Shown: positions 17,886 to 25,884 of the stretch, piece by piece
Numbering within the stretch: position 1 is the first letter of the stretch
Layout of the letters: each line of letters starts with the position of its first letter
From: Streptomyces sp. NBC_00335
GTDB taxonomy: Bacteria > Actinomycetota > Actinomycetes > Streptomycetales > Streptomycetaceae
Assembly: GCF_036127095.1 (NCBI RefSeq)
Contig: NZ_CP108006.1
Coordinates: forward strand, 6,625,501 to 6,689,500
Length of the DNA stretch: 64,000 nt
Direction: 5' to 3'
Translations under genes and position numbers: made by a program
Notes under the pieces: generated by a model
Databases searched by the model: none
What the model was told of the DNA's origin: nothing
Seen by the model: the letters and a program-made list of their open reading frames with translations, nothing else

Positions 17886-18320
17886 ATGACCGAATCCGCC
17901 GCCACAGGGAGCACCGCCAAGCCCCCCGCCGACCGCGGCCGCACGAGCATCGCCGACGGCGTGGTCGAGAAGATCGCCGGCCTGGCCGCCCGCGAGGTGG
18001 TCGGCGTCCACGCCATGGGCAGCGGCAGCGGCCTCTCCCGTACCTTCGGCGCCGTCCGCGACCGCGTCCCCGGCGGGGCCAAGTCCAGCGTCAGCCGGGG
18101 CGTGAAGGCGGAGGTCGGCGAGGTGCAGACCGCCCTCGACCTGGAGATCGTCGTGGATTACGGCGTGTCGATCCGGGACGTGGCCCGGGCCGTCCGTGAG
18201 AACGTCGTCTCGGCGGTGGAGCGGATGACCGGCCTCGAAGTCGTCGAGGTCAACATCGCGGTCAGCGACGTCAAGCTGCCGGACGAGGACGACGAGGAGC
18301 CGGAGTCCCGACTGCAGTAG
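17886..18320 (+). CDS. Asp23/Gls24 family envelope stress protein
   Basis: A 144-residue protein of the Asp23/Gls24 (alkaline shock) family: GRTSIADGVVEKIAGLAAREVVGVHAM, a central VQTALDLEIVVDYGVSIRDVARAVRENVVSAVERMTGLEVVEVNIAVSDV, and an acidic tail (LPDEDDEEPESRLQ). Members polymerise at the membrane and are tethered by AmaP in Firmicutes. It heads a five-gene operon (17886-19992) that ends in an AmaP-like anchor, so a shared membrane-associated role in envelope stress is likely. Start ATG 17886 is in a good ribosome-binding context; an out-of-frame ATG sits at 17881. Confidence 0.9.
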   Translation: MTESAATGSTAKPPADRGRTSIADGVVEKIAGLAAREVVGVHAMGSGSGLSRTFGAVRDRVPGGAKSSVSRGVKAEVGEVQTALDLEIVVDYGVSIRDVARAVRENVVSAVERMTGLEVVEVNIAVSDVKLPDEDDEEPESRLQ

Positions 18321-18330
18321 AGGAGTCCGC

Positions 18331-18561
18331 ATGAGCATGGCGGTCGTCGGCCTGGTGGCCGGCATGGCACTGGGGTTCGCCGGGTACTTCGGCGGCTTCG
18401 GGGCCTTCCTGCTGGTGGCCGCCCTCGGCGCCATCGGCTTCGTCGTGGGCCGGTTCCTCGACGGGGACCTGGAACCGGGCGACTTCTTCCGCCCCCGGGG
18501 CCGCCCCGGGGACCGCGACCGCGACCGGGATCGCGACCGCGACCGTGACCGGGACCGATGA
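18331..18561 (+). CDS. Small membrane protein with an Asp-Arg repeat tail
   Basis: A 76-residue protein with two closely spaced hydrophobic helices (about 3-22 and 25-43, rich in Gly/Ala/Phe) and a charged tail ending in eight consecutive Asp-Arg pairs, encoded by a GACCGC-type hexamer repeat (about 18512-18560). It resembles DUF2273-type small membrane proteins found in Asp23 operons. Its stop overlaps the ATG of the next gene (ATGA). Changes in the number of hexamers would keep the frame, so tail length could vary between strains. Confidence 0.82.
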   Translation: MSMAVVGLVAGMALGFAGYFGGFGAFLLVAALGAIGFVVGRFLDGDLEPGDFFRPRGRPGDRDRDRDRDRDRDRDR

Positions 18562-18920
18562 GCACCCCCCGCCCCACCCCGCCCCGGGTGCCCGCCGCCG
18601 AGCGCGGGGCCACCCGGATCGCCGACCGGGTCGTGGCGAAGATCGCCGCCCAGGCCGCCCGGGAGGCGCTGACCCGGCCCGCCCCGGACGCGGCCCCGCC
18701 GCACGCCACGGTCACCGTCCACCACGACATCGCCCGGGTACGGGTGGCCCTGGAGCTCCCCTACCCCTGCGACCTCGCCGCCCAGTGCGCGGCCGTACGC
18801 CGTCAGGTCGCCCTGCGCGTCGAGGAGTACGCGGAGATGGCCGTACCCGAAGTGGACCTGGACATCGAGCACCTGCACCCCGCGCGGCCCGCCACCGGGC
18901 GGGACCGGCGGGTCCGGTGA
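18558..18920 (+). CDS. Second Asp23/Gls24-like protein
   Basis: A 120-residue divergent paralogue of the first operon gene. ATRIADRVVAKIAAQAAREAL corresponds to the N-terminal IADGVVEKIAGLAAREV, and the C-terminal CAAVRRQVALRVEEYAEMAVPEVDLDIEHL corresponds to the conserved end. Pro/Arg-rich termini flank the domain. It overlaps the preceding gene by four bases and the following gene by GTGA, pointing to coupled translation and fixed stoichiometry within the operon. Confidence 0.82.
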   Translation: MSTPRPTPPRVPAAERGATRIADRVVAKIAAQAAREALTRPAPDAAPPHATVTVHHDIARVRVALELPYPCDLAAQCAAVRRQVALRVEEYAEMAVPEVDLDIEHLHPARPATGRDRRVR

Positions 18921-19447
18921 GCGCCCGCTTCCGGTCGCCCCGGCGGTTCCCGGCCGCGGTGGGGGCGTTCGCCGTCCTCGCAGTGGCGGGGCTGTTCCTG
19001 TACGACCTGGCGGCGGTACGGGCCCACCGCCCCGGCATGCGCTGGCGCGAGGAGCTCTCCCGGGCGCTGGAGCGGCACACCCCGGCCGACCCCGGCGTGC
19101 TGATCGGCGGCGGAGTTCTGGCCGCGGCCGGGGCCGCGCTGCTGCTGTACGCCCTCACCCCGGGCCTGCGCGGGATCCTCCCGATGAGCTCGGCGCATCC
19201 GGAGGTCCGGGGCGGACTGGAACGCAAGGCCGCCGCGCAGGTGCTGCGCGACCGGGTCATGGAGGTGTCCGGGGTGCGGTCGGCGCGGGTCGGCGTGGGC
19301 CGGTCGCGCATCGGGGTCCGGGCCGTGTCCCACTTCCGCGAACTGGACGACGTACGGGCCGACCTGGACGCGGTGCTGGCCGTCGGCGTCGCGGAGCTGG
19401 GGCTGGCCCACGAGGTGCGGCCGAAGGTACGGGTGAGCCGCCGGTGA
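18917..19447 (+). CDS. Two-helix membrane protein of the Asp23 operon (DUF6286-like)
   Basis: A 176-residue protein. Basic N-terminus (SARFRSPRRFP), helix about 12-35, an outside loop of about 40 residues, second helix about 62-85 (Leu/Ala-rich), then a cytoplasmic domain of about 85 residues containing HPEVRGGLERKAAAQVLRDR and a VSGVRSARVGVGR strand-like segment that resembles an Asp23-type fold. GTG 18917 is fixed by the overlap with the previous stop; its stop overlaps the next GTG. I assign the DUF6286 name from memory of Streptomyces Asp23 operons and am less sure of it than of the topology. Confidence 0.78.
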   Translation: MSARFRSPRRFPAAVGAFAVLAVAGLFLYDLAAVRAHRPGMRWREELSRALERHTPADPGVLIGGGVLAAAGAALLLYALTPGLRGILPMSSAHPEVRGGLERKAAAQVLRDRVMEVSGVRSARVGVGRSRIGVRAVSHFRELDDVRADLDAVLAVGVAELGLAHEVRPKVRVSRR

Positions 19448-19992
19448 CCCTCGGGACGGTGAACCGGGTCCTGCTCGCGCTGCTCGGCCTGGTCCTGCTG
19501 GCGGCGGGGGCGTCGGTGCTGACCGCGTCCGGGCCGTTCCAGGGCCGCCGCGAACCCCTGCTGGCGCCGCACGGGCGGGGCTGGCCGGCGCCCTGGTGGG
19601 TGGTGCTCGCCGCACTCGGGGCCTGCGTACTGCTGGCGCTGTGGTGGCTGCTGTCCCAACTGCGCCGGGCCCGGCTGGCGGAGGTGCTCGTGGACACCGG
19701 GGACGGGGCGTTCGCGGTGCTGCGCGGGCGGGCGCTGGAGGAGGCCGTCGAGGCCGATGTCCGGGAGGCCGTGGAGGGTGTGGCCCGGTGCCGGGTCACG
19801 CTGCGGGGGCGGCGCGGGGCCCCGGCCCTGCGGGTCGCCCTGGAGCTGGAGCCGCACGCGGTGCCGGCCGACGTACTGGCGGCCCTCGCCGGCCCGGTGC
19901 TCGGCCGGGCCCGTGCCTCGGCGGCGCTGCCGGCCCTTCCGACGGAGGCGCGCCTGCACGTCACCCCCCGCCGGGCGCGGCGGGTGACGTGA
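19444..19992 (+). CDS. amaP: AmaP-like alkaline-shock membrane anchor
   Basis: A 182-residue protein with two membrane helices (about 9-30 and 49-71) and a cytoplasmic C-terminal domain, the AmaP arrangement. It starts TLGTVNRVLLALLGLVLLAAG, and the loop between helices is short and polar. AmaP tethers Asp23 to the membrane in Staphylococcus; the two Asp23-like genes at the head of this operon make the same role likely here. GTG 19444 overlaps the previous stop. It is the last gene of the operon and converges on the SDR gene. Confidence 0.82.
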   Translation: MTLGTVNRVLLALLGLVLLAAGASVLTASGPFQGRREPLLAPHGRGWPAPWWVVLAALGACVLLALWWLLSQLRRARLAEVLVDTGDGAFAVLRGRALEEAVEADVREAVEGVARCRVTLRGRRGAPALRVALELEPHAVPADVLAALAGPVLGRARASAALPALPTEARLHVTPRRARRVT

Positions 19993-20013
19993 GGCGGAGC
20001 CGGGGCGGCCGGC

Positions 20014-20769
20014 TCAGAAGCCGTGCCGGGAGCCGCCGTCCACCGGGAGCATGACGCCGGTCAGGTAAGAGGCCGCCGGGGACAGCAGGAAGGCGGCCGA
20101 GCGGCCGAACTCCTCCGCGGTGCCGTAACGCCGCAGCGGGATCCCGGACTCGTTGCGGGCCCGGGCGGCGGCCGCGTCCCCGGACAGGGCGTCGAGCTCG
20201 CGGACCCGGTCGGTGTCGATGCGGGCGGGCAGCAGGCCGACCACCCGGATGCCGCGCGGGCCGAGCTCCACGGAGAGGGACTTCGCGAAGCCGGCCAGGC
20301 CGGGGCGCAGACCGTTGGAGATGGTGAGTCCCGGGATCGGCTCGTGCACGGAGCCCGACAGGACGAAGCCGATGACCCCGCCGTCGGAGAGTTCGGCGGC
20401 CGCCGCCCGCGCGAGGCGGACCGCGCCGAGGAAGACCGACTCGAAGGCGGCCGCCCACTGCTCGTCGGTGTTGTCCGCCGCCGAACCGGGCGCCGGGCCG
20501 CCGACGCTGATGAGGATGCCGTCGAGGCGGCCGAAGTGCTCCCGGGCCGCGGCGACGAGCCGGGAGGCGGCCCCGGGGTCGGAGTTGTCGGCGGCCACGC
20601 CGACCGCGTTCGAGCCCAGCGCCTTGGCGGCGGCCTCGGCGCGCCCCGCGTCCCGGCCGGTCAGCACCACCTTGGCGCCGTCGGCGGTCAGTTCGCGGGC
20701 GGAAGCGTAGCCGAGGCCCCTGGTGGCGCCGGTGACGACGTAGACACGGTCCTTCAGTCCAAGATCCAT
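20014..20769 (-). CDS. SDR-family oxidoreductase lacking the usual catalytic Tyr
   Basis: A 251-residue Rossmann-fold protein. The NAD(P) motif TGATRGLGYASA is near residues 13-24, with GRDAGRAEAAAKALG after beta-2. A short, ordinary C-terminus ends in YLTGVMLPVDGGSRHGF. In the active-site region the sequence reads GSVHEPIPGLTISNGLRPGLAGFAKSL, so the Lys is present but the expected Tyr (YxxxK) is replaced, as in a known subgroup of SDRs with an SNxxR pattern. It could be a divergent reductase or a non-classical enzyme. Neighbours give little clue to substrate. Confidence 0.85.
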   Translation of the reverse strand: MDLGLKDRVYVVTGATRGLGYASARELTADGAKVVLTGRDAGRAEAAAKALGSNAVGVAADNSDPGAASRLVAAAREHFGRLDGILISVGGPAPGSAADNTDEQWAAAFESVFLGAVRLARAAAAELSDGGVIGFVLSGSVHEPIPGLTISNGLRPGLAGFAKSLSVELGPRGIRVVGLLPARIDTDRVRELDALSGDAAAARARNESGIPLRRYGTAEEFGRSAAFLLSPAASYLTGVMLPVDGGSRHGF

Positions 20770-20778
20770 GCCGACACG

Positions 20779-21576
20779 CTACGCGGTCGCCACCGGCTCC
20801 CGCTCGGAAGCCTCGGCCGAGGCTGCGGCCGCCGCCTCGCGGTCGCGCTTCTCGCGCCGTACGAGCACGATCCAGCCCACCGGCACCGCCAGGGTGAACA
20901 GCCACCACTGCACGGCGTACGCCATGTGCGGCCCGATCGAGTCGTGGTCGGGCTCGGCGACCACCTCGGGTTCGCCGCCGGCCGGGACCGGGGCGGTGAG
21001 TTCCAGGTAGCCGCCGAGGACGGGCTTGCCCAGGTACTGCGCCTGCCGGGCGCTGTTGATCAGCATCACCTGGCGGTCCGGCAGGCCCTTGCGGTCCTTG
21101 ATGCCGCTGCCGCCGCTGGTCTCGTCGGCCTTCAGCCGCCCGGTGACCGTCACTTCGCCGGTGGGCGCGGCCGGCACCGGCGGGTAGGCGCGCGGGTCGT
21201 CGCCGCCCGCGACCCAGCCGCGGTTGACGAGCACGACCCGGCCGTCTTCCAGGACCAGCGGGGTCAGGACGTGGAAGCCGACCTTGTCGTCGTTGTCGGT
21301 GCGCATGCGCACGACGACCTCGTGCGCGGGGTCGTACGTACCGGTGGCGGTCACGGCGCGCCAGTAGTCGGCGCGCGGGACCACGTGGCCGGGGGAGGTG
21401 ACCTCGGTCATGGGGACGGGCTTCGCCCGCAGGTTCGCGTCGATCAGCTCGTTCTGCGCGACCCGGTGCTCATGGCGGTGGAACTGCCAGAACCCCAGCC
21501 TGATCGTCGCGGGGATCAGGGCGAGGGCGATGAGGGTGAGGCACACCCACTGCCGGGTCAGCACAAAGCGGTACAC
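20779..21576 (-). CDS. SURF1-family cytochrome oxidase assembly protein
   Basis: A 265-residue membrane protein with one helix at each end (about 11-28 and 222-240) and a large extracytoplasmic domain between, the SURF1 layout. Family features visible are RLGFWQFHRHEHR just after helix one, VLVNRGWVAGGDDPR, and the C-terminal HMAYAVQWWLFTLAVPVGWIVLVRR. SURF1 helps insert haem during cytochrome c oxidase assembly. GTG 21576 is selected because it sits right before the first helix; upstream sequence is low-complexity. It ends 9 bases from the SDR gene on the same strand. Confidence 0.9.
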   Translation of the reverse strand: MYRFVLTRQWVCLTLIALALIPATIRLGFWQFHRHEHRVAQNELIDANLRAKPVPMTEVTSPGHVVPRADYWRAVTATGTYDPAHEVVVRMRTDNDDKVGFHVLTPLVLEDGRVVLVNRGWVAGGDDPRAYPPVPAAPTGEVTVTGRLKADETSGGSGIKDRKGLPDRQVMLINSARQAQYLGKPVLGGYLELTAPVPAGGEPEVVAEPDHDSIGPHMAYAVQWWLFTLAVPVGWIVLVRREKRDREAAAAASAEASEREPVATA

Positions 21577-21680
21577 GCCCACGACGGTACCCCCAGCGAT
21601 GGGGACCCCGGCGGCCGGGTGGCCGTCCGGGGTCGTGGCGGAGGGGGAGCAGGGGGAGACAGGGGAGGACGGGACGGGAG

Positions 21681-21914
21681 TCAGACGCGGTCGGTGATGC
21701 CCACCTTCCCCTCCGCGCGGGCGCAGTGCCCTCCGCAGAACCACTGTCCCTCGACCTCGACGCCCTGCCCGATGATCTGGACCCGGCAGTGCTCGCAGAT
21801 GGGCGCCATGCGGTGAATGGCGCAGGAGAAGCAGTCGAAGACGTGCACAGCACCCTGTGCGTGTACTTCGAAGGACATGCCGTAATCGTTCCCGCAGACT
21901 TCGCAACGTGCCAT
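21681..21914 (-). CDS. Small zinc-ribbon protein (annotated elsewhere as prokaryotic metallothionein-like)
   Basis: A 77-residue Cys-rich protein: CEVCGNDYG at the N-terminus, FDCFSCAIHRMAPICEHC in the middle, FCGGHCARAEG near the C-terminus. The spacing of cysteine and histidine pairs fits two small zinc-binding modules. There is no signal peptide or membrane helix. Similar Streptomyces proteins carry the label 'metallothionein', which is a family name more than a proven function. ATG 21914 is selected by the conserved MARCEVCG start; MPRMARCE, a few codons up, is also possible. Confidence 0.8.
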   Translation of the reverse strand: MARCEVCGNDYGMSFEVHAQGAVHVFDCFSCAIHRMAPICEHCRVQIIGQGVEVEGQWFCGGHCARAEGKVGITDRV

Positions 21915-22062
21915 GCGCGGCATGCTGCGCAGGGCGGACCGCCGGAACAAGATCCACCGGGGTGAGTCGCCGAGCGTGCACCCGGCCGGCCCAACGGGCG
22001 GCCCCCGGACATCCCCTGGGCCGGTCCCGTGTGGCCGGTCCCGAGTGGTCGGTCCCGTGAGG

Positions 22063-23037
22063 TCAGTCCTGCGCCGGAGCCACGTCCCGCAGCAGCTGGG
22101 TGAAGGCCGCCTCGTCGACGACGGGGGTTCCGAAGGACTTCGCCTTCACCGTCTTGGAGGTCGAGGAGTCCGGGTCGTTCGTCACGAGCAGGCTGGTGAG
22201 CCGGGACAGGCTCGTCGCGATGTGCAGGCCCGCCTCCACCGCGCGGTCCTCCAGCAGCTCCCGGTCCACCGAGGTGTCGCCGGAGAACGCGATCCGCATG
22301 CCCTGCTTGAGCGGCGTGCCGTCCGCCCACCGGCCCGGGTTCGGGTACGGGCACGGCGGCCGCTTGCGCGAGGCCCGCCAGCTGGAGCCGGCTCCGTACG
22401 AGGCCTGGTACCCGACGCGCGGGGCGGCCGGGGTGTCCGACCACTCCGTCAGCGGCCGGCATTCCAGCAGGGGCAGCCGTACGTTGTCCCGCGCGGCCGC
22501 GTGCAGGGACGGACGGAAGGCCTCCGCGAGGACCCGGGCGTCGTCGAGCGCGTGGTGGGCGCGCTGCTGGACCACCCCGAAGTGCGCGGCGAGCGACTCC
22601 AGCTTGTGGTTGGGCAGCGGGAGGTTCAGTTCCTTCGACAGGGCGATGGTGCACAGCCGCTGGCGCACCGGAGCGGTGGCCTCGGCCCGCGCGTACTCGC
22701 GGGCGATCATCTGCCAGTCGAAGATCGCGTTGTGCGCGACCAGCACCCGGTCGGCGAGCCGGCCCGCGAACTCCTCGGCGATGTCCTTGAAGAGCGGCGC
22801 GTCCTGGAGCATGTCGCTGGTCAGACCGTGGATCCACACGGGCCCGGGGTCCCGGAGCGGGTTGACCAGCGTGTACCAGTGGTCCTCGACATTGCCCTGA
22901 GCGTCGAGCCGGTAGACGGCGGCGGAGATTATCCGGTCGTCGCGAGCGAGCCCGGTGGTCTCCACGTCGACGACCGCGTACCCCTCTGGGTACGCGGTCG
23001 GCCACATCGTCTCTGCGGTCGTACGGTCGGCGAGCAT
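22063..23037 (-). CDS. DEDDh 3'-5' exonuclease with C-terminal BRCT domain
   Basis: A 324-residue nuclease of the DnaQ-like (DEDDh) group. Exo I VVDVETTG, Exo II LVAHNAIFDWQM and Exo III HHALDDARVLAEAF are present, so the four acidic residues and the His are intact. The C-terminal part (about 240-320, GMRIAFSGDTSV...LLVTNDPDSSTSKTVKAKSFG) is a BRCT domain, a combination common in actinomycete DNA polymerase III epsilon-like proteins. Probably a repair or proofreading nuclease. ATG 23037 is preferred; MWPTAYPEG a few codons later is also possible. Confidence 0.92.
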   Translation of the reverse strand: MLADRTTAETMWPTAYPEGYAVVDVETTGLARDDRIISAAVYRLDAQGNVEDHWYTLVNPLRDPGPVWIHGLTSDMLQDAPLFKDIAEEFAGRLADRVLVAHNAIFDWQMIAREYARAEATAPVRQRLCTIALSKELNLPLPNHKLESLAAHFGVVQQRAHHALDDARVLAEAFRPSLHAAARDNVRLPLLECRPLTEWSDTPAAPRVGYQASYGAGSSWRASRKRPPCPYPNPGRWADGTPLKQGMRIAFSGDTSVDRELLEDRAVEAGLHIATSLSRLTSLLVTNDPDSSTSKTVKAKSFGTPVVDEAAFTQLLRDVAPAQD

Positions 23038-23140
23038 GGTCACAGAGGATATCGGCCCCGACGGACAGTCGTGTCCCGAGCGGCATCTCCGGGCCTTCCG
23101 GCCGGTCCTCGGGACCCTTCGGGCCGGGCCTTCGGGCCCG

Positions 23141-25732
23141 TCAGCCCAGAGCGGCGACGAGGTCCCCCGCCGAGAGCCGTTCGAGTCCGCAGCCGTCAAC
23201 GGGCCCCGGCAGCAGCCGGTATACGCTGCCGCGCGCTCCGGCCGGCGCGACGTCTCCGTCCGTCAGGGCGAGGAACGCGGAACGGCCCGAAGCCGCGGTG
23301 CCCGCGAGGGCATCGACCCCGGCGGAGGGCAGCCGGGCGTCGGGGTCGCGCAGGCCGACCAGCCGGCCGGCGAAGGCGGCGGCGTCCTCGTCCGTCCGCC
23401 GACGGTAGGTCCACAGTTCGTCGGGATCGCTCGGCCGGGGCGTGCGGCGCAGGACGAGGACCTCGCGGCAGCGCGCGGCCGCGTGCCAGCCCGCCAGCTC
23501 CCACAGGGTGGTGCGCCCGGTGGAGAAGTACTGGAAGAGGTCGCGGCCGATCCTGGCCAGGTCCTCCTGGTGCGCCCCCACGCTGTGGTAGCCCTCGTCG
23601 TCCGGGAGGTGGACATCGGTCCACAGGAAGCCGCGCCGTTCGAGGTCGACGATCAGCGGTACGTGGATCCGGGAATTGCCGACCAGGTCGTAGCGCTGGC
23701 GCACGGTCCGCGGGTCGTAACGGGAGGAGCGGCCGGCGCGGGAGGGCAGGGCCATGAACCCGGCGAAGGCGTCGGGCAGCAGCTCGAAGGGGATGTTGTT
23801 GTAGGCGAAGACCACGGGCATGGCGAAGCGGACACCGGCGTCGGCGAGCGGGTCCAGGTCGATGTCCACGTACTCGCTGGCACCGGCGGGCGCGGGCGCC
23901 GAGGTGAGGTCCCCGGAGTGGACGACGGCCCGGTCCCCGTAGACGAGGTGCGTGAAGTCGCACACGCCCGCGTAGTTCCAGTCGGCATCGAACAGCACCA
24001 CCGACAGGTCCAGGTCCACCGTCTTCTTCGGCGGCTCCATCCAGTGCAGGAACATGCGCAGCACCTCGCCGTCCGGCAGGGCCTGGAAGCTGCCCTTGGG
24101 CACGGTGACCAGGGCCTTGGCCGCCGCCCGCTCGGTGGCGGGTACGTGCAGGTGGGCGAGGCGCGAGTCGAGCACCGCCAGGTCGTACGGCTCGGCCGCG
24201 GCCAGCCGGCGCAGCACCTCGCCCTCGAACAGCCCGGAGACCGAACGGGTCACCGCCTCGGCCAGCGGGGCCCGGTCCTCGTCCCGGGTGAACGAGTGCG
24301 CGACCTGTCCGCGCGGGAAGAACACCCGCCGGGTGCCCGGCAGATGGCGGATGCGGAGCCTTCCCAGCGCGGACAGCACCGGCCCGGGCCCGGCCTTCGG
24401 GAGCCGACGCTCCAGCACCTCGGCGACCTGCGGGGGCAGGGTGTCGGCCGCGTAGAGCCGCAGAAGGTGGTCGAGGCGCCGGACGAGTTCGCCGGGCCGC
24501 TCGGCCAGTACGGCGAGCGCGCGGTCCGGATCCCCGCCGCGCAGGGCCTCTTCCGCGCGGCCCTTCCAGGTGGCCGCCCGGATGCGGGCGCCGTCGACCC
24601 GTACGGCCTGCGGGTACGCGGCGGCCGAGGCGAGGAGGGCGGCGCCCAGCGCGGTGCCGGTGGTGTCGGTCCCGCGCAGCACGGCGAAGGCGAGCGCGGC
24701 GCGCGGGTGGTGCGCGTACCGCTCGAAGGGGTGCAGGATCTCGCAGGCGCGCTTCCAGGGGTCGGGGTGGCGCAGCACGTCCTCGACGAGCACCGCCGGG
24801 TCGAGCCCGTCCAGGACCGCGAGCAGTTCGCGCCGCAGCGGGCGCGGCAGGGAGCGCACGCGCGGTGGTTCCAGCAGGTTGGCCTCGCCCCCCGACCACA
24901 CGGCGAGCAGCCGCAGTACGTCGGTGGCGGTGGTGAGCCACCCGGGGAGCAGGGCCCGTACGGCCTCCCGCGTGCGGCGCTCGCGCAGCAGGGTGCCCAG
25001 CACCAGCGCCTTGGTCTCCCGCACGGGAATCGACTCCGGGAGCCAGCCGAGGTCGGCCGGTGCGTGGGCGAGGAGCACCCGGGTCTCCTCGGTGTCCTGC
25101 GGGGAGAGGGGAGTGCGGCGGGCGAGCAGCTTTCCGAGGGCGGTGACGGAGTCGGCCGCGCGGTCCGCGGAGAAGCTCAGCAGCCGCAGCGGGCCGCCGC
25201 CCGCGGGTACTTCGGCGGGCGGCCGCGGGGAGGGCCGCATGAAGGGGTCCGCGGGGTCGATCCGCCGGTGGCAGATCGGGCAGCCGGCGTATTCGGCGCC
25301 GTCCCAGCAGGTGCGGCACACGAGGTGGGCGCACGGCGCGACGGGGTGGACGCTGCCTACGGTCGCGCACAGTACGCAGGGCTGGTCCGGCCACTGCAGC
25401 AGGAGGGTCAGGACGCGGTCGACCCACAGGGCGTACGTATCGTCCGGCACCGAGGCGGGGAAGGTGCGGAACAGCGGCATGTGGGTGCGGTCGGCCCCCA
25501 GCAGGACGTCGATGTCCCCGATCAGCTGCGCGCCGGCGGCGGCGAGTCCGGCGGGTCCGAGCCAGGCGAGCGCCGAACGCAGGGGAGCCGTTAGGGCGAA
25601 GCCCCGGTCGAGCAGTTCGGCCTCCAGGGCCGTGAGCCCCTCGGCTGTCGGCGGATCGCCCGGGCGGGGCCCGGCCTGGTCGACGTAGACGGTGTGCAGA
25701 CGGCGCAGCAGGACGGTCGACAGCTCGGGCAA
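23141..25732 (-). CDS. RING-finger protein with TerD-like domain (MXAN_6230/SCO0854 family)
   Basis: An 863-residue protein starting with TTG (25732) behind GGAGGAATC. Cysteines and histidine at residues 119, 122, 134, 136, 139, 142, 151 and 154 form a canonical C3HC4 RING pattern (PCVLCATVG ... CPICHRRID). About 400 residues of helical repeats follow. From about residue 574 a TerD-type module is visible: VDLDLSVVLFDADWN, GDRAVVHSGDLTSAP, EYVDIDLDPLADAGVRFAM. The C-terminal 150 residues are unassigned. Bacterial RING fingers are uncommon, and the TerD link suggests stress or conflict biology. It stands alone, convergent with no partner gene; its S. coelicolor relative is in an arm of the chromosome, as I recall, so this copy may have moved. 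Confidence 0.88.
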   Translation of the reverse strand: MPELSTVLLRRLHTVYVDQAGPRPGDPPTAEGLTALEAELLDRGFALTAPLRSALAWLGPAGLAAAGAQLIGDIDVLLGADRTHMPLFRTFPASVPDDTYALWVDRVLTLLLQWPDQPCVLCATVGSVHPVAPCAHLVCRTCWDGAEYAGCPICHRRIDPADPFMRPSPRPPAEVPAGGGPLRLLSFSADRAADSVTALGKLLARRTPLSPQDTEETRVLLAHAPADLGWLPESIPVRETKALVLGTLLRERRTREAVRALLPGWLTTATDVLRLLAVWSGGEANLLEPPRVRSLPRPLRRELLAVLDGLDPAVLVEDVLRHPDPWKRACEILHPFERYAHHPRAALAFAVLRGTDTTGTALGAALLASAAAYPQAVRVDGARIRAATWKGRAEEALRGGDPDRALAVLAERPGELVRRLDHLLRLYAADTLPPQVAEVLERRLPKAGPGPVLSALGRLRIRHLPGTRRVFFPRGQVAHSFTRDEDRAPLAEAVTRSVSGLFEGEVLRRLAAAEPYDLAVLDSRLAHLHVPATERAAAKALVTVPKGSFQALPDGEVLRMFLHWMEPPKKTVDLDLSVVLFDADWNYAGVCDFTHLVYGDRAVVHSGDLTSAPAPAGASEYVDIDLDPLADAGVRFAMPVVFAYNNIPFELLPDAFAGFMALPSRAGRSSRYDPRTVRQRYDLVGNSRIHVPLIVDLERRGFLWTDVHLPDDEGYHSVGAHQEDLARIGRDLFQYFSTGRTTLWELAGWHAAARCREVLVLRRTPRPSDPDELWTYRRRTDEDAAAFAGRLVGLRDPDARLPSAGVDALAGTAASGRSAFLALTDGDVAPAGARGSVYRLLPGPVDGCGLERLSAGDLVAALG

Positions 25733-25884
25733 AGGGGGGATTCCTCCGGAACGGGGAGAAGAAGTGGGCGGGGGCGGAGAGGGGACGCGCTACGGGTTTT
25801 CGAAGGAGGATGAGAAGGAAGCACGTCGCGGAGCCGCCCCCGCGCAGCAGATACAACCACGGGCGGGGAGCGCCGCAAAGTGAT

